From the NCBI GenBank assembly GCA_018136815.1, contig CM030934.1:6309698-6373697 (forward strand): DNA of 64,000 bases, written 5' to 3'. Position numbers and translations under genes: made by a program. Each line of letters opens with the position of its first letter. The stretch's first letter is position 1. This DNA comes from Isochrysis galbana. Lineage: Eukaryota > Haptophyta > Isochrysidales > Isochrysidaceae. Shown here in pieces: positions 51,380-61,105 of the stretch. A model generated the notes under the pieces. It did not search any database and was not told the origin of the DNA. It was given only the letters and a program-made list of their open reading frames with translations.

Positions 51380-51821
51380 AGAGGAGCACCTTTGCGTGGA
51401 CGTACTGCATAGGCTTCATGCACACCGTCATTCGAAAAGAGGACCGAGCCAACTGGGACGGACTCATGAGCTCACGCTACAAATTACACGCTTGTTGTTG
51501 AAGGGTTTTCATGAAATTGAAATAGGCCGTGGGTGTGTCGTGTTGATATTGTTGGTGTGAGTATTTTGTGCGGGAGGTATGTTGGTGGTGTGGTTGGCTG
51601 GGAGGCTGAGGCTGTGTGCTTGGAGAGTGGGTGTGGGATCGCATTGTGTGAACAGTGGGGAGGAGGGGAATCGGACAAGGGATACCCAAAACGGGCACGC
51701 GCAGCGACATGCTGGTACCGGAGGAAGGCGCTTCAGGAAGGAGGGAGCACGTGCGGGAATGCCATTGGCTCTCCTGGAGCCATGCCACTAGGAACATAGC
51801 GCAGAGGGGAGTCAGGAAAAA

Positions 51822-51950
51822 AATTCTTAATAGTCTCGCTACACACGCGGCCCTGCGCACTTCTTCGCAGCCACGCCCGCGTCCCTTTTCCCTCCATCCA
51901 CCTGCCTTGCGGCTCGTCCCCGGCTCGTGCGCTTGACGAATTGGAGTGGC
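51822..51950 (-). mobile_element. Non-LTR retrotransposon 3' end, truncated
   Basis: On the minus strand it reads GCACGAGCCGGGGACGAGCC, GCAAGGCAGGTGG, GCGGGCGTGGCTGCG and GCGTGTGTAGCGAGACTATTAAGAA plus a T run. It matches the last 130 bp of the copies at 28.25-28.37 and 42.56-42.67 kb. Confidence 0.65.
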
Positions 51951-52039
51951 CCATGGGGCCTGAGGGCAATGAGGCAGGAGCAAGGCCGGCGGCAGGCGCG
52001 GCGAAGGAGACCCCTTCGGAGGTGCTGACGGTATTATCG

Positions 52040-52270
52040 TCCTAGCAGGGGGGCTTGCGCGAGGGCGAGGACGGCGGCGAGAGCGACATCGAGCGAGCGG
52101 CGAGAGGCGAGAGGCGAGGGCGTGTGTGAGGAGGGGCCTGTGATGGCAGGGGCTGGCGAGGCGAGGCGAGGTTGTAGGGTATGAGTGTTACGAGAGCGAG
52201 AGCGACGAGAGCGAGAGCGACGGATGACGACTGACGACAGGACGACGGACAGAGACACCCAGGACAACAC
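52040..52270. repeat. GCGAG/AGAGCGA-rich low complexity
   Basis: Short GAGAGCGACG and GCGAGAGGCGAG units recur. No gene is supported here. Confidence 0.5.
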
Positions 52271-52626
52271 CCCGACTCTCGCCCCACGAGATTCTCACGA
52301 AACTCGACTGAAATCAAACAGGGCTAGAGTGAGGGGTGAGGGGGGCGCGAGACCCCAATTGATGGACCCCTACTTATTATAAAAGATGAAAGTAGGTTTA
52401 CGTCTACCCCGAAACAAAGGGGAACCTCAAGTTTTGCACCTTCTCATCTCCGATGCTACCTATCGCCCTGACACCATCGCGGTGACAAGGGCGGCCGAGA
52501 GGGAGAGGAGCGACGCCATCGCTCGCGCTCTCTTCGTCACAGAACCGGATAAAATTCTCTCTACAAACCCTGAACACCACTATCTCACGCACACTCACGG
52601 TAACACGTAGGAAACTAACGTAAACA

Positions 52627-53384
52627 TAATAATTTCTTAATAGTCTCACCGCACACGCGGCCGTGGACCCTCCACTTTCTACTCACGCAGCAAAACTTTC
52701 TACACCTCCACTCTCCCGGCCCTTTCCCCCCGCCATCAGGCGATTCCCCCCGTGCACTACTAGGGGGACAGAGGAAAAGGGCTTAGATATGGTCGGTGGC
52801 CCGCGCCCCGCGCCCCCCCCCGGTGATCCGTTCCCCCCTTCCTCCTATGCCTACCGGGCTGGCGGCGTCCTCAGTCCCGACTTCTCCTGTAAACAGGTGC
52901 GGGACTTACATATTTTCCGGTGGTCGGAGCTCTCGCTCCGCCCACCCCCTTCTCCGCGCTCTCTCTCCCCTCTCCTGCAGGCACGCGCGATGGCGCGCCT
53001 GCGACAGGCCTGCAGCTGCCTCTGGCGACCCCTGGAGGCTCCTGGAGGCGAGCTCAGGGGGCAGAGGAGGCTGGGGCTGGGCCCTGGTCTCCCCTGCCTC
53101 TCCCTCGCTGGCGCTCCTGGGCCTCAGGGGCCCCCACTCTGCACCTGTCTGCCTGTCGAACAGGGGGGGAGGGGGGGTTGGAGCGATGGGCTGGCCACGA
53201 CAGGCCAGGACGCGCGAGGCAGGCGAGCATGCCAGGGAGAGAGTGGGTCAGCTGGGCAGTGGGCTCCTGGCAAGCCATTAGGCGTGCTAGGAGCATGGGT
53301 GGTTCCCCCCCCCCATGGCAGGGGAGGAGTGGAGAGAGGGGGGGCTCGTGCGCCCCCATGGGCGAACTAAGTATAAACTTAGTT
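52627..53384 (-). mobile_element. Palindrome-headed non-LTR element with both ends and 17-bp TSD
   Basis: The 17-bp sequence GGAAACTAACGTAAACA flanks it directly (52610-52626 and 53385-53401). On the minus strand the element begins exactly with the hairpin AACTAAGTTTATACTTAGTT, followed by ATG 53357-53359 (MGAHEPPLSP, open for about 100 codons). It ends GTGAGACTATTAAGAAATTATTA. This copy links the 5' hairpin family (17-18, 43, 50, 59 kb) to the TTAAGAA-ended 3' family (18, 28, 42, 52 kb). At 758 bp it is too short to encode a reverse transcriptase and so is non-autonomous. Confidence 0.75.
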
Positions 53385-53562
53385 GGAAACTAACGTAAAC
53401 AGAGTGGGCGCGTGAGGAGGGGGAAAAAGGGGAAAGAGAAAAAGAAGCGAGGGGGCCCGTCGCCTCTCCTCACGTGAAGAGAGAGACCTCACGTGAAGAG
53501 AGGACGGCGGGACAACCCGTCGATGTGGGCACTGATCGAGCCATACATGGGCTGTTGGTGCA

Positions 53563-53907
53563 ATGCTCAGGCTCGTCGGCGACTACTCTGACGAGTACGA
53601 GAAGATCCCAAAGACCAAATACATTGGAGACGAGGCGGCCGTCGCGTACATCTGCATAGAATACATCACGGCGGTCGCGTACGATGAAACGAGTCCCATG
53701 GTGCAAGTGCGCCGAGCAGCTGGCAAACTCAGGATGCAGGACCAGAAGGCCATCCTCTCACGCAACACGGACCTCGTCACCCAGGATCAGCGAAGCGACC
53801 TGGTCGCCGGCCAGCAGAACGACATTGACAACAGGATCGAGGACGAGGACAATAGGACAATGAGCGAAAGCAAGACGAAGAAGATGAAGATTAGCCGCAG
53901 GTGGTAG
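53563..53907 (+). CDS. Repeated ORF, copy 1, unknown
   Basis: The 114-residue frame contains KIPKTKYIGDEAAVAYIC, TAVAYDETSPMVQVRRAAG and a basic C-terminus (ESKTKKMKISRRW). A second, broken copy lies at 56633-56945. The two share more than 80% of bases by eye, including the DNA upstream of the frame, so this is a dispersed repeat, probably part of a transposon. I do not recognise the family. Confidence 0.4.
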   Translation: MLRLVGDYSDEYEKIPKTKYIGDEAAVAYICIEYITAVAYDETSPMVQVRRAAGKLRMQDQKAILSRNTDLVTQDQRSDLVAGQQNDIDNRIEDEDNRTMSESKTKKMKISRRW

Positions 53908-54589
53908 GCGTGTATCGAAAAGTGAGGTACCGTGGGGAAAAAGTTGCTATGCGCACGCGCCTCGCGCCTCCAACTCCATACTAACATAACATTCTAAGCG
54001 AAAACAAAACTATCGTTTGGCCCTCTTTTGACGGAACGCGACTTCACAAGTGAGCTCCACCAAGAGGGCTCGTTCCTAGAAAATCCTCGGTAGAAATGCA
54101 ACTGCCAACTTTATCATACACGGCAAGCCGCGATACTGGCTGCAAACACTAGCAGCCCAAATTTGGTTCCACACCAGAGTCCAACAGGCGGCCTAGGTCG
54201 TTGCTCAGGACTAACCCCCACATACCACTTACTTAGGCAGACTAACAAGGTGGGTGAGACACCCGCACTGCCTGACCTGTCATAGCAAGAGCGCCACTAG
54301 AACCATGGGCACAGGGCTCCTAAACTGGCCGTCCCACATATGCAGACCATGACGATACATGGCATCTTAACATAAAAACATGTGGGTGTTTCAATCCCTT
54401 ATCATCCACACATCTACAAACCTCATCCCTCCTCCCTGCATCACATCAGCTCGTACAGAGATCAGCGAACGGCGCTGGACGAGTCATGGATGCGTGTGAG
54501 GCCGTTCGTATCGAAGGTATGTGGATCGTTGTTAACATGCGAGACCATAGGTTCGGTGCAAAAGACAGGTTATCTATGGCAGTCCGGGT
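53908..54589. other. No gene recognised
   Basis: AT-richer than its neighbours, with only short ORFs. No repeat shared with the rest of the window was noticed. Confidence 0.4.
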
Positions 54590-55589
54590 TTAAGCCATTT
54601 CAGTAATGCATGCACGAGTGCGCTCCAATAACTCATTCAAGTACTCTGCAAGAAGTGCCTGGAGTGCGGAGCCGGACGGCATCGACAGCACGATCTCACC
54701 CATCTGGTCCTGAAGCGTGCATTGCAGCTCCTCAGGGCCACACACGGGATCTTCGCCTCCAATAGTCGTGCGCAGGACTGCATCCCAGTCCCGCGGTGGC
54801 GCACCCAAGACAGCAAATAAGCCCTCACGAAGGCCCGAGCCTTTCTCGAGCCGGGGTTCGACCAAAGCGATGAGTTTCTCGGCCGCGAACAGCTGGAGCA
54901 CCTCGCGGAGAAATTCGACGAGACCTCCCATTCCTGCGAACAAGATGAGCGCAGAGATGTTTGAGGGTGAGAATGCGAGGGCCAAGTGCAAAATGAAGCT
55001 GCGATCCGCAGGCGAGACGTGATTGCACACCATCCGAATCGGCCTTGGCCATGTAGGCCTTGATCGTCGCAACGAATCCGTCGTCGAGAGCAACTCCACG
55101 CTCACGAACAGCAGCACGGACGGCGTCAGCCCGGTCTGCAGGGAGAGGGACCTCAAACTCGCCCGAATCAGAGGCAGCAACTTTAAGGATCGCCTGGGCC
55201 TTGGAGCCGTCGTCCTCCAGCTTCTCGTCAGCGAGCTGGATGAGGCGCTGGACGGTGTTGGCAACGTCAGAAGCGAGACGCGCGATGGACTCGCGCTCCT
55301 CACCTTCACCCGCCTCGTCCGCCATCTCGGCCATCCGCAGGAAGAGCCGCTGGTCAATCGACTTCATCGAGTCGGCGATCAGTGACGGCAGCTGGTCGGG
55401 CGCAGCAGTGCGCAGCTTGGCGATGAGGAGATCCTGGGCGTTGCTCTCTGCCTGTGCGACGCATCCGCCCGCCCGGCGCACCGCCACCGCCGGACGCACC
55501 AGTGTGGGCGCGTGCCAGCCGAGGGCGAGGAACGAGGCGGCCACTGCCAGTAGTGCCATGAACTCTCGGGCGATGGCACCTCGCACCAC
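54590..55589 (-). CDS. Plastid-targeted helical protein of unknown function, two exons
   Basis: Exon 1 is 55589-55031 and exon 2 is 54933-54590, with a 97-nt intron (GTGTGC...CGCAG). The join GAT-G|GA-ATG gives 300 residues, or 290 from ATG 55559, which places MALLAVAASFLALGWHAPTLV as signal peptide at the true N-terminus. An Ala/Arg-rich transit-like stretch follows to about residue 45. The mature chain is mostly helical and acidic: LLIAKLRTAAPDQLPSLIAD, SIARLASDVANTVQRLIQLADEKLEDDG, LVEFLREVLQLFAAEKL and ALQALLAEYLNELLERTRA. The regular helices suggest a stromal or thylakoid-associated structural protein. I do not recognise the family. Confidence 0.68.
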
Positions 55590-55799
55590 GCGGAGAGATC
55601 GAGAGATAAAACTAGGGATAGGTAGGTAGAGTAGATGTAGATACTAGATACTTCCGGGTTCCCTTCCTCGTACTGTTAAATTACTACTAGGATATTTCAA
55701 TGGTACTACTAGAGGCTATCGCTTCGCAGGCAGCAACTCTTCGCAGCCAGCACGCGCATGCGCCGATGGCGCCTGGGGCCTCCCCAGGGCCTGCAGCAG

Positions 55800-56230
55800 C
55801 CACCAAGGGGCCCCCAGGCCCCAGGTAGGTACTCGAAGTCGGCGCGCGACGTCCAGGCAAAGGAGCGGCTCGCCGTCCTCGAAGACGTCCGCAAGGCGGT
55901 GGATCATTGCCGTGCGACGGGCGAGAGCGCTCGTCTCGCGGTTCGCGCGGGCAAGTCCCCCAAGGCCACCAAGGGGAAGATACGCAAGGCGCTCTCCAAG
56001 ACGGCCGTGTCCGATAAATTCATCTGTGATCACCACTCGCAGGTATTGAGTATTGACGAACGCCGAGAGGATGAAGCTGGGCAGGTGGCTCATCCAGTGC
56101 GCGGACGTACAGGAGCCACGTAACCGACATCCCATCTCTGTCAAGATCCGGGAGATGCTGTGCGCGCGCGCGTCATTCAAAAAGGCCAAGAAGTACGGCT
56201 TCGGCAGCATTCCTCTCTTACTCACCAAGC
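55800..56230 (+). pseudogene. Transposase-like N-terminal fragment (helix-turn-helix), frameshifted
   Basis: One frame gives KERLAVLEDVRKAVDHCRATGESARLAV and SPKATKGKIRKALSKTAV. A second frame continues LTNAERMKLGRWLIQCADVQ and PISVKIREMLCARASFKKAKKYG. The latter resembles the Tc5/CENP-B helix-turn-helix of pogo-like DDE transposases. Removing one copy of the 7-bp duplication GTATTGA at about 56041-56054 joins them in one frame. No DDE catalytic region is seen. It sits 400 bp upstream of repeated ORF copy 2, perhaps in one element. Confidence 0.4.
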
Positions 56231-56632
56231 AGAGCAATTGCGTGCTCGAGCTCGAGCCGCCGCTTTGCGCTTTCTCCGCTTGCGAATTTGTTTGCTTGTG
56301 CGCAATCGACCCGTGCCACTGGTCCAGTTGAAAGCGTTGCCCGCAGTGTGGGCCGAAGAAGGGGGTGTGTAAGGTCGGGGCATGTGTGGCCATTCGTAGC
56401 AGGGTGGCAGGATCGAGCGAGCAACACGCCCAAGAGGTGGTTTTTGAGGCTCCCATGGGTAGAGGATTGTGCGTGAGCGCGCCTGTGTTGAGAGAGAAGC
56501 ATTGCGTCTGGTGCGTGTTTGTGTTCGTGCTTTCAAGAAACGGGCGTGGGGCTTTATAACTTGAAAAAAATTGGCACCTCGGCGTGCAAAGTGTCCATAT
56601 CCTGCCTACCATTGATTGCCCACCTGGCTGGG

Positions 56633-56945
56633 GGAGTACGACAAGATCCCAAAGACCAAATACATTGGAGACGAGGCGGCGGCCGTCGCGTACCTCTGCA
56701 TGGAATACATCACGACGGTCGCGTACGATGAAACGAGTCCAATGGTGCAAGTGCGCCGGGCAGCTGGCAAACTCTGGATGTAGGACCAGAAGGCCGTCCT
56801 CTCACGCATCACGGACCTCGTCATCAACCAGGATCATCCAAGAGCCAAGGGACCTGGTCGCCTGCCAGCAGAACGACATTGACATCATCCACAGGATCGA
56901 GGACGAGGAGAAGGAGAAAAAGACGAAGAAGATGCAGATTTAAGT
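56633..56945 (+). pseudogene. Repeated ORF, copy 2, with internal stop
   Basis: Reads KIPKTKYIGDEAAAVAYLC, TTVAYDETSPMVQVRRAAGKLWM and then a TAG at 56779-56781, where copy 1 (53563-53907) has a Gln codon. A small insertion near 56820 shifts the rest. It is a decayed copy of the same dispersed repeat. Confidence 0.5.
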
Positions 56946-57766
56946 CTGCCTTACCTGCCTGGCGGGTTTATGAAAATTGCGTTCTGAAAGCCCCCGCGGC
57001 CGATGTGTTCTGTGTTCACCGTAGATATTAAAAGTCAGCAATAATAGGGTCTGTGAACATAATTGTTGTATATAAATGACTATTGACATTTGATGGCTCC
57101 ATTCGATTGATGTCCCATAATTGACGGAACGATACCAAAAAAGCGACAAAAATATGACCGTCACACACAAATCAAAAAAGGCAAGAATTGTGCGAAATTT
57201 GCATTATTAGTCCGCAGGTGAAAGACATCAGCCAACCGAGACAGCGGCGAGGGACCGGCGCGAACTCGAGAAGAGAACGACCCAAAAGACCCCGGGGGTG
57301 GAGAGACAGAATAAGGTGGTAAGGTTTGGACCCATAATCCTCGCTCGCCATCGCCGTCAATGTTTCAATGTATAGACTTAATCAGGCTTAAGTTGCGTCC
57401 GGGCGAGTAAGGAGGAGCAAGTAGCAAGTAAAAGTCCCAAAGTAGCAAGCGCTGCGAGGACACTGAAAAGTTTTTGTTCTTCTGAGGTCTACAGTCCTCG
57501 CCCCCCACCCGCCCCTGGCCATCGCCAACTATCTATGAAAGCACACTGTGTGCCACCCAACCGAAGCATGTGTGAATCTGCATACTGTATACATTGCGAC
57601 AGGCGGTGGTCACACAACCAAACGGCAAGGCGGGAAATTCCATACTCGATGACGGATATGACATAAGAATCACTTGATAGATCGATAGCGCATAAGCACA
57701 CTATCATCCGGATGGTGGTCGCGGTATATGCGTGTCGAATGTCAATGTTTAAACAGCTGTGCCATC
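56946..57766. other. No gene recognised
   Basis: An AT-rich, intergenic-looking stretch with only short ORFs. AAGTAGCAAG repeats at 57420-57450. Confidence 0.4.
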
Positions 57767-58324
57767 TTATCCCTTGCACTCATGCTTTGGAACGTTTATG
57801 GAAGTAGCAGGTTTTCTGCGCACGGTAAAGTCGGCAGGCTCATAACTACCTGTATTCCAGTGGATGTCAGCGCGATCAATACGCGACTTGGGCGACCCTG
57901 TGTGCTGCAGCCAGTGGGCGAGCTCTTTCAGAGCCTCCCGATCACCAAACGCCTCACCAACAACAGTGCCCTGAGAAGTGTTCATCACCCACCCTCTCAG
58001 AGAGAGCTTTGTGGCAATTCTCTCGGTGTACTTACGGAAATGAACCTGCTGCACTTTGCCCCAGACCTCAAATTGCACACAATCGGTTGGTGAACCCAAG
58101 GGCTCATGAGAGGACGATGGGCGGACAGGTCCTCCTGCGTGTTTAGACATCTTCTGGACTCGTGCGGCGCCATTCATGCGTACCAGAGTGCACGTGGCCG
58201 TGGACACGTGCTGAGATGTCCTGTGCGCGCACCGGCCGTTGAGCCTGCTCCAGAGAACGAGAGAGTCAGTAGAGGTGTGTGCCTCGTCGGGACGAACTGC
58301 GCTGGTTGTGCTGACGAACTGCAC
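57767..58324 (-). CDS. Acylphosphatase with N-terminal extension
   Basis: The C-terminal 100 residues are a clear acylphosphatase: QFEVWGKVQQVHFRKYT, LRGWVMNTSQGTVVGEAFG, ALKELAHWLQHTGSPKSRIDRADI. The catalytic pair is Arg97 (phosphate binding) and Asn115. The conserved VQGV is VQQV here. The enzyme hydrolyses acyl phosphates such as 1,3-bisphosphoglycerate or carbamoyl phosphate. The frame has 185 residues from ATG 58324; the family is usually about 95-100. The first 85 residues are polar and not conserved, so a start at ATG 58150 (MSKHAGGPV, 127 residues) is at least as likely. There is no clear targeting signal. It is a single exon, with transposon debris on the 5' side. Confidence 0.88.
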   Translation of the reverse strand: MQFVSTTSAVRPDEAHTSTDSLVLWSRLNGRCAHRTSQHVSTATCTLVRMNGAARVQKMSKHAGGPVRPSSSHEPLGSPTDCVQFEVWGKVQQVHFRKYTERIATKLSLRGWVMNTSQGTVVGEAFGDREALKELAHWLQHTGSPKSRIDRADIHWNTGSYEPADFTVRRKPATSINVPKHECKG

Positions 58325-58409
58325 TGATGATGGTTACTTTAGCCTGCCTCAAAAGAGAGTTGAGTTTTTCCCTTGGGGCTGGCCGGCCGAGGAATTTTCC
58401 CCGCACCAT

Positions 58410-58500
58410 CACCGCCTGGGGGAGACGACGACGGGGAATTCTATTTTCATCCTGGGCGAGACGACGACTGGGAATTCTATTTTCATCCCGCGGGCGAACA
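58410..58500. repeat. Tandem duplication, about 34 bp
   Basis: GGGAATTCTATTTTCATCC followed by GGCGAGACGACGAC occurs twice in a row, just 5' of the acylphosphatase gene. Confidence 0.8.
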
Positions 58501-58726
58501 TGAACATGCACTAATCTCCGATGAATCGATCTGGTGCAATCTCCATCGCTCCGACAGCCGTACACGGCGAGGACTGGTCGTACCGCGCGTGATATTCACC
58601 ATCCTCCCGCGGCGCTCGACCCCTTTCTCAATCCCGCCTGTAACTCGATCAAATTCAAATTCCTGCGAGCTGCCAAACTCCAAACTGTTTCCAAACTGCT
58701 TCAACAGGCCACCGTTCGACACCACT

Positions 58727-58790
58727 TCGTCGTCATTTCATGATCTTTTGGGAGAGTTTTCCAAAGACCAAAGAACCCGAAGACACAATT
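58727..58790 (+). repeat. Inverted repeat, left arm
   Basis: ACTTCGTCGTCATTTCATGA...CCCGAAGACAC. About 64 bp reappear in inverted orientation at 60040-60107, with one visible mismatch (TTTTCC against TTTTCG). Confidence 0.85.
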
Positions 58791-59464
58791 CATGATGCCT
58801 TCATGCTCTCTACCTCTACACTCTAATACATAGCCATAACTATCAGTAAAACTGATAGGGTCATGGGGGCCGCGTTCCCCCCTTCCTCCATCGCAGACAC
58901 CCTCTGGGTGGGCCTGCACACTCACTCTCAGCCCCTGCCTGCTGGCAAGGGCTGAGCTGACATCAATCCTGCCCAGACTCTCACCCAGCGCGCGCCGCGC
59001 GCCTCACGCATTCGCCTGAACCTGACTCCCATCGTACTGACTGCGAGTCGCCAGGTGGGCACCCAGGGCCAGCGAGGCCAGCGTGGGAGAGGCAGGGGAG
59101 GCCAGGGGCCCAGCCCCAGCCTCCACTGCCCCCTGAGCTGGCCCAACTGGCCCTCTGGGGGGACCCGAGGGTCCCCTCAGAGGGGGGCCATGGCGCGCGC
59201 AGACATCGCACGCCCGTAAGAGAATGAAGAGAACGACGAGAAAAGTACGACAAAAAAATCGACACGATCTGACCCCAGGAAAGGTAAGACTCAAGCCTGT
59301 TTACTGTAGGTTTACAGGTCGACACCCGACGCGACAGGCGGACGCCGCGAAAGCGCGGCGCCAGACGAGAACGACCCAGGAGGCGGGGGCCGCAGAACAA
59401 AAAAGTCAGAATAAGGTAAGCGACGCGCGCGTTTACGTTTGTCCGCAGAGTTAGAACTGAAAGG

Positions 59465-59650
59465 CCCGCCCCAGCCTGCCCCCCACCCGTCTGGCCCGTC
59501 GTAGTGCACGCGGGCCCACCCCCCGTAGGGGTAGGGGGGGTAGCGGAAGCGGGGGTGAGAGTGTGGGGTATAGGCGATGGCGAGTGAGATACCGGAGGGG
59601 TGTGAGTCAGTAGCAGCATAGCGGGCACCTTCAAGAATATTTTTTTTCTA
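59465..59650 (-). repeat. Dispersed repeat, copy B
   Basis: The complement matches 46205-46450, including GGTGCCCGCTA, GACTCACACCCCTCCGGTAT and the GTGGGCCCGCGTGCAC block. It ends at a T-rich run (59638-59649). Confidence 0.75.
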
Positions 59651-59744
59651 CACTCTACACAGGATAAAGACATAAAGACTGGGATCGCAAGAAATACCCC
59701 CTTCCCCTTGCGCGCCCCAATTTCCAATTTGATGGATAGTGCGG

Positions 59745-59788
59745 TCGTAGGGCTTGGCGGAAATGTCTCGTTTTTCTGTCCAAATGTC
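59745..59788 (+). mobile_element. Short hAT-MITE end fragment
   Basis: TAGGGCTTGGCGGAAATGTCTCG...CCAAATGTC resembles the left 45 bp of the MITE at 41385. It is cut by the hairpin of the next element. Confidence 0.5.
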
Positions 59789-59789
59789 G

Positions 59790-60035
59790 AACTAAGTTTA
59801 TACTTGGTCGCGATGGAGCGCGCCGGCGCGGCTCCCCTCTCCACCGGGCCACCCACCGACCACCGAGGGCGCCCCCCCAATGCACATGGAGCAGCCGCTG
59901 ATGAAGCGGCCGCGTCCGCCCGCAGAGGCCGATAGCAGGTGTGTGCGACTCCGGTCGCGCCGCACGGCCCGTGGCCCCGGCCACACCACCCTTGGCAGCC
60001 ATGCTGGCCTCGTGCGCAGCGCTTGTGGGCGCGTT
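59790..60035 (+). mobile_element. Palindrome-headed element, 5' part (copy 5)
   Basis: Starts with AACTAAGTTTATACTTGG (59790-59807), then ATG 59813-59815 and MERAGAAPLSTGPP. In another frame MEQPLMKRPRPPAEAD matches MEQPLSKRPRPPTEAE of the 17.3-18.1 kb copy, so a small shift has broken the frame. The two copies align over about 240 bp. Truncated at the inverted-repeat arm beginning near 60040. Confidence 0.55.
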
Positions 60036-60039
60036 GGGC

Positions 60040-60107
60040 GGTAGGGTGTCTTCGGGTTCTTTGGTCTTTCGAAAACTCTCCCAAAAGATCATGAAATGAC
60101 GACGAAG
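60040..60107 (-). repeat. Inverted repeat, right arm
   Basis: Complement of the arm at 58727-58790. The arms are 1.25 kb apart. No matching target-site duplication was found outside them. Confidence 0.85.
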
Positions 60108-60654
60108 TAATGTCTATTTTTGGAAGCAGGGTGCAGTGAACCAGCGCGCCCCCATGGAGACGCCGTGCGTGCGTATGCCGATTTGTTTCTCTGCCGTTCG
60201 CCTACACTTACGCAAACGTCCAGTATAAGAGAGATGTCTGACGGGATAAGCACGAAGTGCATGCGCACGGCGCGATGTGCATCGGTTCCCCCGCGGGGGC
60301 GCCTTGTGTGCGCATAGCCCCGAGAAAAAAATAATTTCAATACTGTAGGTCACCTAAGACGTCGAGACAATGAGGACGGCTTCTCGGCCACAGGACATCT
60401 CGGTCTCGCAACCCAATCTAGAAAACACCTTCGGGAATCCAGATCTACTCGAAAGGCAGGGAGCACTTGCTGTGATATCGTTACTGGATACTGGGGGCAA
60501 TCCGATTTGATTTGCGACCTCAGCGTAACTCCCCTTAGGAACGTCGCACTTCTCTTGGGGTTGGCAGCAATATCCGGATATATCTACTGGATATTTGGGC
60601 TGATTTTGGCACAAAATCAGCTATCTGTGGAAATCAAAGCCGCAGCTTGGATTG

Positions 60655-60782
60655 TAACGAGATGAGCGAGATGTAACGAGATGGCCTGATGGCCCGACGA
60701 CGAGATGAACGAGATGGCCTTGATGGCCCGACGAGATGAACGAGATGGCCCTGGGGCCCGACGAGATGAACGAGATTTTCGG
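60655..60782. repeat. Tandem repeat, about 30-bp unit
   Basis: GACGAGATGAACGAGATGGC followed by a TGATGGCCC-like end recurs about four times with small changes. Confidence 0.85.
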
Positions 60783-61031
60783 GTAACGGAACTGGACGAG
60801 GAGTTTCCCCACTAAGCTTGGTCGTAATGCGGTGAAACCGATTTAGAGACAAGCGGGAAACCGGGGCGGAAGGAACTGGCAAGGAAGCTGGCAGGAAGGC
60901 AGAGGAAATGTCTTGGCAAGGCGACGGAGGCAGGATTTTAACGGTAGACGGAGTGCAGAATTTTACTGTAGAAGAAGAGCGGAGAGGAGAAGGAGCGGGG
61001 CTCGAGGCTCGAACTGCAGAGCGCTCCGTCC

Positions 61032-61105
61032 GGACTCGAACTCGCGAACCAGAGCAAAAGGTTGGTGGAGGCGGTGGGTTGAACCACTATGCCACGCGAG
61101 AGTTT
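61032..61105 (-). repeat. tRNA-like promoter pair, possible SINE head
   Basis: On the minus strand, an A-box-like TGGCATAGTGG (complement of 61084-61094) is followed 42 bp later by a B-box-like AGTTCGAGTCC (complement of 61032-61042). The sequence between does not fold into a clean tRNA, so I favour a tRNA-derived SINE or a decayed tRNA over a functional tRNA gene. Confidence 0.35.

Noticed and set aside
55716-56750. 344-aa minus-strand ORF opposite the transposase-like fragment
   Set aside because: Atypical composition and no motif; the plus strand carries the helix-turn-helix similarity.
60655-60782. Possible CRISPR-like array
   Set aside because: The units are contiguous tandem repeats without unique spacers, in a eukaryotic context.
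61032-61105. Functional tRNA gene
   Set aside because: Anticodon and T stems do not pair properly, so only a tRNA-like promoter pair is reported.
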